Assembly: GCA_028023455.1 (NCBI GenBank)
Contig: JAQFVV010012441.1
Coordinates: forward strand, 3,037,911-3,101,910
DNA: 64,000 bases
Direction of reading: 5' to 3'
DNA from: Epiperipatus broadwayi
Taxonomy: Eukaryota > Onychophora > Udeonychophora > Euonychophora > Peripatidae
Below, one piece after another: positions 1-12,725 of this stretch. The stretch's first letter is position 1. Each line of letters opens with the position of its first letter. Made by a program: the position numbers and the translations under genes. The notes beneath the pieces were generated by a model that made no database searches, was not told where the DNA came from, and saw only the letters and a program-made list of their open reading frames with translations.

Positions 1-738
1 ATATAATGCTCTTAAAGGATTAAGTGTTGGATACTGAAACAGTATTTATTGGTGGGCATCCCTTTTCAACTACTATGTCTTATAATGTTTATTCTAGGTT
101 TAAACCCACCCAAATCCACATATATTTATATATAATTGTGTATATTTACATATATTAATGTATGTACACATATATTTGTATATTTAAAATTAAATGCATA
201 GGCATCGTTAGATGTGTATGAACACGTATATGTGAGGGAGCTGTTGTATCTTTATTTATATGAATTTAAAAAGAATGGGGAAGTATGGAGATTGTTTAAT
301 ATATCTATAAAATTAAATTATTAGCTATAAATCTTTAATTTATTAAAATGAAAATGTATAAATTTATTCATTATTAGTTAAAAACTTGCATATAATATCA
401 GTTCTAGAAGTGACCAAGATACATATATAATAGAATGTTCACACAACTTAAATCTGTTTTAAAAGATTGCATATTTCTTGGGTATCACACCACACGCATC
501 TGGTTAAATTTGTGTGGAGACCAAGAACATATTTTAAAATAAATCTAAAATAAATTTTAGGACAAAGCAAAATCACTCAAGCAGCTCTATTTTACTATTC
601 ATTTAAAATTTGCTTTTGCCTTTTCTAAAATCTTAATGCTGAATTTTCAAAGTTAATAAAGCTATGTTAAATTTAAGGATTAAAACTGTAAAGAAGTTAA
701 TGGGTTGGTGAGGAGGGTGTCAGAAGACTGATCTATAA
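1..738. other. AT-rich noncoding stretch
   Basis: Low-complexity AT-rich DNA with short ATATAT runs near 120-180 and no open frame with codon-like character. I see no repeat copy shared with the rest of the window and no RNA gene. It ends just upstream of the exon-like open frame. Confidence 0.6.
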
Positions 739-1020
739 ACCTCCAAATTTAACACGCAAGATCGCCTCTCTATTATATATGAAGCAGTTGCTTCTGGATG
801 CTATGTCCGATTTAAAAATGATAATAAGCTACTAAGAAACCCAGCTTTGCCATCTTCTTTCAGAAGAGTGGTAACATTCCACCCATCACAAATCATCATC
901 ATTGCCTCAGAATGGAAGGAACCAGTTCTGCCAGCTGCCCAGAAGACATCAAAACAACCTATTAATGAAGACCAGTGCCAAATATCGCACTGTATGCCTC
1001 AGCTAGAAGATTATTGGTAA
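739..1020 (+). CDS. Exon-like open frame, unrecognised
   Basis: An uninterrupted 93-codon frame runs from just after an in-frame stop at 736 to a TAA at 1018-1020. It lacks an early ATG, so a start-to-stop ORF search misses it. The segment is clearly GC-richer than its surroundings. The predicted peptide has a mixed, protein-like composition: an N-terminal part containing YEAVASGCYVRF, a hydrophobic strand SQIIIIASEWKE, and a C-terminal end CMPQLEDYW. The last codons overlap a weak donor-like site (TTATTG followed by GTAATATT at 1016), so it could be an internal exon or the last coding exon. I do not recognise the family. It could also be a decayed mobile-element ORF, but no other copy occurs here. 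Confidence 0.3.
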   Translation, partial: TSKFNTQDRLSIIYEAVASGCYVRFKNDNKLLRNPALPSSFRRVVTFHPSQIIIIASEWKEPVLPAAQKTSKQPINEDQCQISHCMPQLEDYW

Positions 1021-1204
1021 TATTTCTTCCTGCAGAGCTCTCTAAAAATAAACCTAAAATTAAATTACTTTTAAAGTTTCTCAAGCTAGCTATATTATTG
1101 AACATTCATAAATTGTAACTTCTAATGTTTTCTCAGTAAAACAAATTAAACTATGTAATATAAATCTAATGTAACTTTTAATTAAAATAATAACTGTAAA
1201 TATT

Positions 1205-1680
1205 GTTTTTCTTAGTAATTTTTGTCTCTCTAGTTTTGCATTAACATGTATCTTACATCTTACTACTCGATGATCACTTTCTGTATTAAATTTATTAAGA
1301 ACATTACAATCTTGAAATATGTATTTTCTGTTAGTCAAAATATAATCCAATTCTGCTGTACCTTCATTTGGATGTTTCCATGTCCATTTCCTTTTAACAT
1401 TTTTCTCAAAAAAAGAATTCATAATATAAAGTTTTTCTTTTTCTACAAACTCCACAAGTCTATGTCATCTTTCATTTCTATTACCATAACCAAAATTACC
1501 TACAGCATTTTCATCTTTCATTTGTTTACCAATTCTAGCATTAAAGTCTCCCATAACAATTTTAAAATGTTGTTTACTCTGATCAAAAGCCTTTTGTACG
1601 TCCATATAAAAATCTTCTATAACTTCATCACTATGGGAATTTGTTGGGGCATAAACCTGAATTATCTGCTATTAAGTTGT
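1205..1680 (-). pseudogene. RTE-like LINE endonuclease domain, inverted 5' part
   Basis: Reading the minus strand from 1680 down gives an APE-type endonuclease C-terminal half. IQVYAPTNSHSDEV comes first, then MGDFNARIGKQ (the GDFN catalytic motif), then a WTWKHPNEGTAELDYIL block and SDHRVV, the terminal SDH motif. A TGA interrupts the frame just before the HRLVEFVEKEK stretch, where related LINEs usually have Gly, so it is dead. The domain normally nicks target DNA for target-primed reverse transcription. It lies head-to-head with the reverse transcriptase part that starts at about 1681 on the plus strand. That is the arrangement expected from 5' inversion by twin priming in one insertion. 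Confidence 0.8.
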
Positions 1681-3725
1681 AAAACTAATCTTGCCACTCT
1701 GTCTGATACACCATCAATCTCTAATGAATTTAAATTAGAACTTACAAATCGGTTTCAAGTATTAGTAGATTTCGAACATGATTCAGATTTGAATGACATT
1801 AATAGGAAAATAACTGATACACTTTTAAAAACTGCAATAAAGGTAGCTGGTAGAAAAAAGCAGCAATTGATCAATAAAATTTTTACTGAGACTAGAGAAT
1901 TTATGACGAAAAGAAGGAATATGAGGATATACAACAATGATGCATTAAAAAAGATTGAATATCTCGAATTTTGTAAAATGGTGCGGAAAAGAGTTGAAAA
2001 TGATATAAGAAAGTATAATTGTGAACTAGCAAGGAAAGCTGTAGAAGAGAATAAAAGTCTAAGGAGTGTAAAACATTTTGGTATTGGTAGGAAATTTATA
2101 TCTGCAATAAGAAAAAAAGATGGCATTATTACTAAAAAAGAGATGACATTATGAAATGTGTAGAAGACTTCTATCAAGAATTATATAGTAATAAAGAATA
2201 AGTGCTTCCTATACCTATTATATCTTCCGAATTGCCCAGAATTTTGAATGAGGAAGTGAGACATGCAATTAAATTTATGAAGAAAGGGAAGGCTCCAGGT
2301 AATGATGGAATTATAATTGATATATTAAAAGAAGCAGGTGAAGAAATAAAAATTTTTTAGCAAAGTTATATACCAAATATCTAAATGATAAAGATGTACC
2401 AGATGATTGGAAGAATGCAGTATTACTATTAATATTTAAAAAAGGTGATAGAGAAGATATTAGAAATTACAGACCTATCAGTCTTTTATCAATTTTATAC
2501 AAAATTTTTACTAAGATAATTACAACTCGTCTTCAGAAAACACTGGATTTCCACCAACCAAGAGAACAAGCTGGATTTAAAAGTGGTTTTAGTACAGTAG
2601 ATCATATCCAGGTATTGAGAGAAGTTATAGAAAGGACAAATGAATATGAGTTGCCATTATGCTTAGGATTTGTAGATTATGACAAGGCATTTGATTCTAT
2701 AAACATTTCTTCAGTGATTAAAGCATTGGATAATCAAGGTGTAGATCCAGGATATTGTCATATTTTAAAGAATATTTATAAACATGTAACAGCAACAATT
2801 AGATTACATAATGATAGTAGGAAAATCAACATTGAAATGGGTTTAAGACAGGGTGACTCCATATCTCCAAAACTTTTTACAGCAGTGCTGCAAGAAGTAT
2901 TTTGTGGATTAAAATGGGAAGCTAAAGGAGTAAAAGTAAATAGAGATTATTTAAGTCATTTAGATTTTGCAGATGATGTAGTTGTTTTTGCAAATAATGC
3001 TTTAGAGCTACAGGAAATGTTGCAGGAGTTATCAGATGAAAGTAGGACTAAAGATAAATGTTAAAAAGTCTAAAGTAATGTTTAATAGATTTTCTCAAAA
3101 TATGAAAATAAAGATTGATTATGATGAGTTAGAAGAAGTTAACAGTACCAAATACCTTGATCAGATTATTAATACAGATGGAAATATAATGGATGAAATT
3201 AATCATAGAATTAAACTTGATTGGAATGCTTTTGGTAGAAATAATTTGATACTAAAAGGAAATATGCCTATGTGTTTGAAAAGGAAGGTTTTTAATAAAT
3301 GTGTTTTGCCAGTTCTTACTTATGGATCTGAGACTTGGACACTTAATAGAAGAGCAATACAGAGACTTCAGACCACTCAAAGAAGTATGGAGAGATGCAT
3401 GTTGGGAGTAACAAGAAGAGATCGAAAACGCAATGTATGGGTAAGAGAACAAACAGGTGTTACTGACCTCATTGAAAAAATTAAAAGACTGAAGTGGAGT
3501 TGGGCTGGACATATTGCTAGAAGAGATGATAATAGATGGACAATTGAAATTTTAAACTGGATTCCAAGAGATTGTAAAAGACCCAGAAAGAGACCACATG
3601 TGAGATGTATGGATGAAATAAGAAAGTGTGCAGGGGTGATGTGGAGAAAAGCTAAAGATAGGAAAAGATGGATTGAACTTGGAGAAACCTTCATCCTGTA
3701 GTGGATTGATAATGGTTGATGATGA
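1681..3725 (+). pseudogene. RTE-like LINE reverse transcriptase, frameshifted
   Basis: The plus strand continues the same LINE from the linker into the reverse transcriptase. A linker frame (about 1690-2154) ends at a stop. The fingers region at 2155-2610 is broken by stops and frame changes but keeps KKGKAPGNDGI. The frame from 2615 keeps motif A (FVDYDKAFD, residues 19-27), motif B (GLRQGDSISPKLF, residues 76-88) and the catalytic FADD (residues 118-121). A frameshift near 3040 leads into the thumb and C-terminal part, with VLPVLTYGSETW and the WAGHIARRDDNRW block typical of RTE/BovB-type proteins. It ends at a stop at about 3701. Catalytic residues survive, but stops and frameshifts make it nonfunctional. 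The 3' end is near 3725, matching the end of the fragment at 17.06 kb. Confidence 0.85.
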
Positions 3726-3730
3726 ATAAC

Positions 3731-6700
3731 TGTAATCATCGGTCATGCCTATTCTCTTTTATATTATTTTGTTTATTTCATTGATATTTAAGATGTGCCA
3801 TAATTTAAAACTGAGATTAATAATATTTGTAATTTTAGAGAGATGATTAAAAGCTCTCCTGTAATTGATTTATGCTGCTTTTTAGCAAACATAAATCCCC
3901 ATTTTGAAACCTATTCTTATATATGAATGTTTAGTTAAGCTACTATGTTTTAGCTTATTGTTAAGGATTGCATGTAAATGAATTATGTGTAGTTAAATAA
4001 TTCCAAGAATGATATTATAAAAGCATATTATTAATAACAAATTAAACCTGAAATATGCTCTCTCCTCCTTAGTTTGTTATATAAACTATCCGGATTTAGT
4101 TTTTAAACAAGATTACTTTGATGAAATCCTACTTAGCATGTTTTAAGTATGCTAATTAGTGAACTCAAATAAGGTCGTTTCACAAAACGAATCTAATATT
4201 TTGCACATTAGTTTAAATTTAATAATTGACATTTTAGTAAGTGTTACGAATGTGTTCTTATAAAACACAGCATGTGCAATATGCCTTGCTATGTTTTTTT
4301 GTAAATGGGCTCATAATGAAACACCACCCCATTATTTTAGTCCAGACAGTCTCTCTAGAATTGGAACATGAGGGTCCAAAGACAAATTTGTAAAGTTATT
4401 CTGATCTCCCGAACTAAGGTTCACTTTATGATAGCAAATCATACAGTCCAAGGGAACCAAGTACTTGGTACTGAATCCCGTGACTAATTACACATTCATG
4501 CCGCAAATGTTATTTAATAATTTAGCATCATAATGGCTAAAGCTCTTCTACAATTGCCAGTTTATTCCTCCATATTATTATTCAGTTCCGCATTCATCTG
4601 AACACTAGATCTAGTTTATGTAGTCTGCATAGGAAACACACTTATTACTCATTATGTATAAGTTAGTTAGAATAAAGTATATTTATCATTGATCTTTCTT
4701 GTAAGATTTAACTCCTATAGCAAACCTAGAATAGATGGTATAGCATATTCAGGCATGATTATAAACCACACTTATTAAATTGTAACAAACTTTAAAGTAA
4801 ATTATTAAAAGTGTACCCTAAAAGATGAGACTCCTGTAACTAACTTAGCTCATCATTGTATAACACCTGCGAGTGTAAGATTCACCAATGCACTTCTGTT
4901 TGTTTTTGTACTGATAACTTATATTTTAATAATTGTATTAAATTTGCAATAATGTTTAGTGTATTATTTGTAGTCCATCCCAAATCTTATCCAAATCTAT
5001 TCCATTTTAATATTAACTATGAGTATATGCATTGCTTCAGTAAGCCATATATGTGTGTGTATATTTGATTAATTACTAATGCTCATGAATTAAGTTGAGA
5101 CTGAGTGTATTTTTTTTTGTCATGTATGCCATCCATAGGGTAGTAAATCATGGAGTGCTAGTGAAGGAACTGACATGCGATCTGATTCGAGGTCTCAATT
5201 TCTCATCTAGATCAGCTTTGGGATAATTTGCCATAACTCAGGATTTTATTGTGTGAATGTGCAAATATGACCATTCCAATACCTCATTTTAAATATGAAG
5301 AATCATTTCATTGCAACTTAATAAATATTTATCATTATTTAAATTCATGGAAACTTATTTAATGAATGACCATATCTTGTAGTTTGCCAATATAATTTAT
5401 TTTGAATCTTATTTAAAGATAACGATGAAGCACTTTTATATTTTAATTATATTATATTTGTGTGTTGGATATCTTTGCTGTCCATAGAACTTTATTGCCT
5501 AATAGACTGTTTCTGTTAATGGTTTAATGATGAGAGAACAGAGGAAATAGAAATTCATTTTATTTATTTTAAATGATAAATGGATTAATGTTTTATGTAT
5601 GTGTATGATTTTGCAAACAATGTTTTATTTTAGATGCTTATTATTTTACCTGGTTTATGTTATTTTAGCAATAATTTTTGGATTAAAGTTTTCAGAATAT
5701 CAGTGTATGATATTTGCATATTTTAAAATAGTATGTGTTCCCTTTTTCATGAGAATTATTTATTTATAAAAGATGTATATTATTATGCTGAATGCAGTAT
5801 AAGTAGATGTATGTTTCTATTATTTTATTTTACTGCTTGTTTATTGCCTAATTAGCATTAATTATTTATTGTCTTTAACATCCATTAGCCATAGTATTTT
5901 TGCTTAGAGATGGTGGCTTTAGTATCTATTTAGCAATGCTTATTTTTTGCCAGTATTGTTAGAAATTGTAGTGTGTAACTCTTTTATCATTTTAATAACT
6001 TATTTTAAAAGAAATAGTAGCATTTTTCTCATATATTTTTGGAGATTTGCTTAAGCATTCTAGCTTAAGACAACCCTATTTAGTATGTTTGTCCCTGATG
6101 TGCATTTTCACCATTCCTTGACTACTATCCGAGTCCTAGGTCATTTTCTTATTGCCCTCAGAAGTAGGTGCATTTATTTTATGAGTTTATGCCATCACAC
6201 TTTTATTTTTTTTTTACTTAGTTATCTCTATATGGATTTACTTTGTTGTTGGTAATGTAATTTGTAAAACATGTGTAATATTTTATCATGGCTTTATTCT
6301 GGCAGGTAAGTTGTTTTATCAAGGTATTGAGAAATGCCACCATTATCTTTTGTAGCATTCTTTGTTTATTTAGATGTGAATTATATATTGTTGATGTGTA
6401 GATCCTGTATTTAAGCTTTGCTGAGTTAGGACATAAATATGATAAATAATTAACTTCAAAATTTTAAATTGTATCTTATGCATAAATAGACAATATTTCT
6501 CTCTCTTATCTCTCCTTTATTGCTAGATTGGTAAGTTTATATTTTCAAGTAGTTTTAAATATTCATGAAAGGGATACTATTCATAAAAAGGACAATGTGT
6601 GGGAACTTTTGAGAATTTAAAGTAATAGAAAGCTTATTTTGTCCTCCTAGATAATTTTTACCTAGTCAAAGTTATTTATTTTTTATAAATCCATTTGGAA

Positions 6701-8785
6701 TTTTAACCTTCTGATATATTTTTGAAAGAAAATAATGCTTGTGAAAGTTCTTGGCTTTGTGGAGTTAAAGGATGTGTACTTGTTATTATTTATTTTTCTG
6801 TGAAATAAATATTTATTTTTATTATTAAGAAATTTCTTACAGTCATCTATCCACATCATCCATTCATTAATCAGAAATTTTAATAATGATAAAAGTATTA
6901 TAAATTAGCTTAAAGGTTTGTTGTAAGAATACATGAATATTCAAATTAATATGAGTCACTTTATTGAATTATATTTATTAGAATTATATCTGAGAAAGAT
7001 GGATTTTGCTTAATAAAAATTATAATTGCATATTATTATTCAAGATCCCTTCAGCCAATTTGGTTTGCTTATTAAAAGGTCACTGTGTTTATTTTGAAAT
7101 TATTTTCCATAAATATTATACCATATTGGTTATTTCATAATAAATTTAGATTATGAAAGGACTTAGTTCAAATTTATAAGATATTTAAGTAGATTTATTC
7201 TATGGTATTTAGAATGGCTATAAATTCCTTTACCTATCCTTAATATCTGAATGTCATCCTTGGAATTTATGATTTATCTTATTCTAAATTAAGAGATTAT
7301 GTGTTTTATTTTAAATTACTAATAATATTATTATTACAATCATGATAAGACATTAACTTTGGGACAAGTATATGTCTTACTTATTTACTAGGATTTCATT
7401 TTATGTTGAATAGATTTTAAGAATTAGAGAGAATTTATTTTATGATTAAAATCAATCATATTACCCTGAGATATCCTAATTTATTTCACAAAGCTATTTT
7501 CAAAGATGATAATATGGTGGCAAAGATTTAAAAGAACACTTTCAAATTTTATAAAATTAAATATAATGTTTCATCTGACCATAGCAATGATATACTTAAG
7601 AGATGGATAAGAAAGATTGTGTTAGTAGAGGATGTTTGCAAGAGAAGGAATTTAAATGTAACCTCAATGGCATACGATTGCATTATTAGGAGTCCTCCAT
7701 TTGTATTAGAGTGAGTTGAGAGTTATCCTTAAATTGTTTAAATATTGCTTTCTATTTTAATGTTATTTTATTGTAATTGCTTACCCCTGCATCTCTTTTT
7801 ATTTTGGCATATGACATTTATATTTTATAAACCCACAGATTGGCTTATGAGATTATTTAACTTGCACATTATCATTGTTTATCTTTTCTTTTGTGATTAC
7901 TGATTCAATAATTATTAGCATAATCATGTTTTCTTCTTTTGGTTACAATTTGGCTTGCCCAATGTGTTAGTGTTCGATCAGTCAGAATTACCAATCAATT
8001 GTCCTGGGTAAGCATTAGGGCTATTTCATCAATTTGTTTTCTCATTTGTGGCTGCCTTTTTCAGATTACACTTTGGCACTCAACTAATGTGGCCATCGTT
8101 TAGGTGTAATTGCCCAACTAAAGGTGTGTGCACAAGTTGTGATACTGATTGGTTGGCATTTTAGGATATTTGATAAATTGATTAGTGGTTGTGTGGTTAA
8201 AGTATCTTGTTGTGCTGCTGTTATATATTGCATTGATCAGATTTTTATACTATAGTTAAAATAATAATCACAATACAGTTATTTATGTTTTGTAATGAAA
8301 ATTGATCATTTGGTTAATTTTTACAGTGATCCAATTATAATTTTTTAATTTGTGTAATAAAAATCTTAATTGCTTATTATTGTAAATTGTTATTTTCAAT
8401 TATTTTATTAAGCATAATAAAGTGACTTGTACTTTTAATTAATGCTGATTATTTAAATTATATAACAGTTTTAAAATATAATGCTTTAAAGATTTCTGAG
8501 GATGGGGATGTGAAATTATCTTATGGAAAAATGTATTTTATTATTTTAGAATATTTTAAAAGTTGGTTATTCATGAAGTAGCTGATGTGGTAATTGTAAG
8601 AGCTTTGATAGTTTGATATTTAGATCTGTGCGAGTAGTTAAATAAATTGGATAAAGGCGCATTTAGAACAAATATAATATGTTAATAGCAATTGTACTCT
8701 AGTTTTGGTTTGCTTAAGGAATCATGGGTTATTTAAAAGTGTTGTCATTCCCTAGTTCTCAAGTATTAATAATCCAAACAATTAT
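3731..8785. other. Long AT-rich noncoding stretch
   Basis: Five kilobases with no convincing ORF, TIR or tRNA-like module. Many TTATTTATTTT-like AU-rich stretches occur between about 5400 and 7500. They are compatible with intron or long 3' UTR sequence, but nothing here proves transcription. Compared with the rest of the window it has few recognisable repeats. Confidence 0.5.
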
Positions 8786-8789
8786 AGAG

Positions 8790-9765
8790 TTGCAAAAGGA
8801 ATCTTAAAACAATAAGAGCATCTCTAGAACAATATAGAAAAGAATCAATAAAATAAGAGAATCTTTAGGAAAATGTATGGAAGATATTACAATGTGTCAA
8901 AAGTCTTTAGGCATTCCAATTACAAAATTTTTAAAAGACTCTCAGAAAGAATTAGAAATAGTTGAAGAAGTATTAAATGCAGATTGTAAAATAGAATCTC
9001 AAATTCTTGAGCACTAGATGTAGAAGAGTAACAAATAGATCAAATTGTGGAAACTAAAAGTTCATTAAAAAGTATTTTTCCTCAAAATTCTCAAATTGGT
9101 GTGGATAACATATTCACCAATATTAAAACAAATTGTAAGATGAAAACTGTTATTAGGAAAAATATTGTATTTGGTCAATTTTATGTAGATAAGATCTTAT
9201 CAGTGAATACCAAATTAATTGTAAAATGAAAGCCCTTTCAAATAATTCTTTTGTATTTAATCAGTGTCAAGTTAATAAGAAATTGTCAGCGAATGCAAAA
9301 ATAAATTGTATGCTGAAATTAATGTTGAAGAAGTCGATTTTGTTTGATTTACTTAATGTTGGTCGAAAATTATCAATCATTAGACAAATTAATTTTAAAA
9401 TGAAAATCAGTTTTAAGAAATCCATTTTGTTTGATTTACATAATGTTGATAGAAAATTATCAATTATTAGAAAGATTGATTGTAAAATGAAGCTCATTAC
9501 TAAAAAGTTCATTTTTTCAAATTTCTTTGATGTTGATAAGAAGTTGTTAGCAGATAGAAAAATCAAGTGCAAAATGAAAAATGTTTTTAAGAAACATTTA
9601 TTTAACCGATTTGATGTTAGTAAGACAGTGTTATTTAATGCTAAGATTAAATCTAAGATGAAGTCACTTTTCTTTGTAAAACTTATCTCCTCTGAATTAT
9701 ATATTATTAGTGATATTAAACTCTAAGATTAAGTCAAGATGAAAGCAGTACTTCTTAAAAAGTAG
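8790..9765 (+). pseudogene. Decayed coding-like block with about ten 29-residue repeats
   Basis: From about 8811 the plus strand reads as a frameshifted coding-like sequence: SLEQYRKESIK, then IRESLGKCMEDITMCQ, then KELEIVEEVLN, which looks helical and charged. From about 8980 it becomes a tandem array whose unit is anchored by KINCKMK-like sequence followed by KKSI.F and a NVD.KLS-like stretch. The anchoring ATGs lie at 9140, 9226, 9310, 9400, 9487, 9574, 9658 and 9739, spaced 86, 84, 90, 87, 87, 84 and 81 bp. All but the first spacing are multiples of three. One base is missing near 9205, which splits the array into two open frames (9047-9229 and 9226-9726). The phase conservation suggests an origin as a protein-coding repeat. 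No family is recognised. It could instead be an 87-bp minisatellite that is open by chance. Confidence 0.5.
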
Positions 9766-11462
9766 TATGTACTTAGTAGATTAATTTAGAGATAATAGTG
9801 CAAAGTATTTACAATAAGCCAAAACTTGTCCTTATAAAGAAGGATCAAAGAATGATTAACCAGAATATGAATTGAGATTGATGGTACTTGTTGGAGTGAT
9901 GATAACGTTGAAGTTTTTCAATAAGTAATATTTTAAAAGGTTTCCTGTATTGTAATAATTAAAGTTGATGTTTTAAATTTTTTTTTTCACTTAAAATATC
10001 ACAATGTTATGCTGAATCTAAAAAAAACCATGACGACCGCCGTTCAGAATATATATAAAAAAGATTAATTAAACCTTGTGAATAGAATTTATAATAAATT
10101 TATTAATACCTTTTTAAAGTTAACAGGAATTTATAATCCATTTATTAATATTTTTTAAGCTTAACAAGTAACATATTTTTGGTAAAATAATACTGAGGAA
10201 AAAAACATAAACAAATACTTGTATGCCCCTGAAAATGTATAATTGAAAAAAAAATGGTTGCTAAACTTGGAAGAGATACTACCCAAATATCATTTAATAT
10301 TTAATAGTCCTGAAATTTGTACAAACTAACAAAATGTTGGAAATAGGCAATATTTTTATTTTTTTAAAAAAAAGTTGTTACATACTTGCTGCTGTTTGAT
10401 TTCAAGATTATAGAAATACTACCCTGCAGAGGATAAAAAAGTTGCTTTTGGAAGCATATGTGATATTGCTGTTGTTATTAACATTCTTGGTTGAAGAATA
10501 GAAAGGATCTACAATTGGCAAAAAACTGAGGTCTCTTAAAAGACATAAAAACTGATCTGACATCATATCTATATAACTATGTTAGATATTTATTGGTTTG
10601 GCTCTAGTATCTTAAGGTTTTTTTTTTACTTAAGTTTAGGATTTTTACTGGAATAATGTAAAGAATAAATAGTGACTGCCAAGTGTATAAACACTATAGT
10701 TCCAGCTTTGAATGCTAGTGACAACTAGCAAAACTTGAAACTGGTCTGGCTGATTAAGCACATGAAAAAATTATTGGTATTAAAAATTTAAGTAGAAGTA
10801 AGTGAATCATTTGTTATTTAAGTAAACAAGTTGATTGCAGGTGAATATTAGAAAATAGATACTAAATTTTTTTTGATAATTATAAATAAATGGATAATCT
10901 CTCAGGAAATCATGCGATATTTGAGCATTGGAGGTGGTAGTTTAAACATCAATTTGAGAATCCTTATTTCTCAGGTCCATTGCAGAAAACCATGATTATT
11001 AAATATATGATGCAATTAGTGATGTTAATTTGGTAGCTTTGATTCCTTATATATTTTGTTAGTTTTTGTTCAACAACTTTGTTTAGCAGAGATACAGAAA
11101 AGGAAAAGATGAAGGAATTAAAAGTGAATCCAATCTTTACAGTAAAGTCAATGGATTGGCAGTTGATGAAATTCAGACCTTAACAATTTGGAAAGTTATT
11201 AATATCAAAATAATATTGATGATGTATCATTATTGTAATTGCTTTTTAAAAGTGTTTAATAATTTTTAAACATTTGTATATATATATATGTGCAAAATTG
11301 ATGTTGGCAGGAGGATTAAATAAGAAATGAAAAACATTAAAGGACCAATAGTTAACTAGCCTGGCAAATAACACCATTTTGTCTGTAAACAACTAGCTAA
11401 TGGAATAGCCTTTTTCCTGCAATAACTTATTTTAATGCCGCTTGCTTTCTACACATATATTT
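9766..11462. other. AT-rich noncoding stretch
   Basis: No open frame or known repeat is evident. Poly-T and poly-A runs and an ATATAT run near 11278 are present. Nothing further can be supported. Confidence 0.5.
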
Positions 11463-11692
11463 ATAGTATTATTTACGGAAGCTTCCGTGTAATAAAAATA
11501 TAATAACCGGCGTTTCAGTACAATAACAAGTACTTTTTTTTTCATATGTCAAAGCATCGGCCGGGAAGCGAACCCGCAACAACTGTCTGAAAGCAACTAA
11601 CTGCTTGCAATCCAGCTGCGCTGTCCTCTCGGCTACCAACGTCTTGACTTTTTATATTTTTGTTATACGGAAGTTCTCGGAAATAATACTAT
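11463..11692. mobile_element. MITE-like element with about 40-bp TIRs around a tRNA-like core
   Basis: The left end (11463-11503, starting ATAGTATTATTTACGGAAG) is an imperfect reverse complement of the right end (11651-11692, ending AAATAATACTAT). The termini share the TTCCGTRTAAYAAAAATATAA block. Between them lies a tRNA-like SINE head on the minus strand. Either a SINE landed inside a small TIR element or the element carries its own pol III-type promoter. The element is about 230 bp and has no coding capacity. Confidence 0.6.
11542..11648 (-). mobile_element. tRNA-derived SINE head (family shared with 33.1 kb)
   Basis: On the minus strand there is an A-box-like segment (GGTAGCCGAGAGGACAGC), an anticodon-like loop TTGCAAG that would read GCA, and a B-box-like GGGTTCGCTTCCC. 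It ends in GCTTTGACATATGA followed by a poly-A-like run. It aligns by eye with the copy at 33144-33226, including the GACATATG 3' end. A long insertion between anticodon and T arms rules out a normal tRNA gene. Confidence 0.65.
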
Positions 11693-12725
11693 GAATTCTT
11701 TTGTCCGTGAGAATATTGGAAGTAATATATAGAATGAAGTAATCATTACATCTGTGTAACCGACCACATGTTGTTAAGCCAAATTATGTAATGCGGTTTG
11801 TTGGGAAATAAATAAACAGAAGTATGGAATTACTTATTTAGAACCTACATCTCCCGTTACCAAATTTTGTAAATGAATACCTTGGAGGAGAGGCTAAAAA
11901 AGGAAGTGAAGTACAAACACACTTGTATATATAGAAATACATTAGCGCATTACTATTTTAGGTCATGTAAAATATCTATTGATGATGAATAGGCCTTATT
12001 TTTAGGCTTCAAATATTGTTCTAAACTTTATTTTATAAATATGCAAGATTTGAAATGTGAAGTCAATAAAATTTTATATGATCTTTTAAAAAAGCAACTT
12101 TGAATAAAATTACTCCCATAAGGCATTACAATCTAAATTTCCTAGATTGTATAACTTTTATTTCAATATAAAAATTTTTTTAAATGTTTCTATATACTTC
12201 TCTGTATAAATTTTGAGCAAAAATTATGATTTAAAAAATAATCACACACACCATATATATGCATATCACATAGTTTTTTAATTAAAGAGAGAAAAGGAAT
12301 TTGGTTTATAAATAGTGGATTAGCAGTATTATTTTTCTATGTTAAAATAAGTAAATAAACAAATATAATAACATATGAAAGTTGCAATATATATGCTTGA
12401 AATAATGCCGAAAAATCTTATCAACCTGAGTTTCCAAGCATATTGTTTGATTTTTCTTTAGAGCGATTTTATTTTACTTTTATCAAATTAAAATCCAATC
12501 GTTACTATAATAAGCTTGTTTGCGCATACTGACACTGCAAATAAATATCAAAAAATATTTATTTTAGCCTTTAGTTATTCAAAATAATTTCTTTAACATT
12601 AAGTAATAAGAATAAAGATTATATATGTTTACTAGATTTAAACTATCAGTCAATTATTTATATTACTCTATATGAACACACATCTTATTGAAATATATAT
12701 ATAGTTTATTAAGATACATGCTTAC
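11693..12725. other. AT-rich noncoding stretch
   Basis: No ORF, RNA gene or repeat copy seen apart from a few short homopolymer runs. Confidence 0.5.

Larger units (their letters stand above)
1205..3730 (+). mobile_element. 5'-inverted RTE-like LINE insertion
   Basis: The endonuclease segment (minus) and reverse transcriptase segment (plus) together make one truncated, 5'-inverted LINE copy of about 2.5 kb. The inversion joint lies near 1670-1690, inside the interdomain linker. A short 3' tail resembling GATGATGAATA ends the element. No clear target-site duplication could be assigned by eye. The RTE-like placement rests on the single-ORF endonuclease plus RT layout and the conserved WAGHIARR C-terminal block. 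Confidence 0.8.

Noticed and set aside
3252-3746. Minus-strand frames opposite the LINE C-terminal region
   Set aside because: Shadows of the reverse transcriptase coding strand.
9047-9229. Separate small gene upstream of the 9226 frame
   Set aside because: It is the same repeat array split by a 1-bp frameshift.
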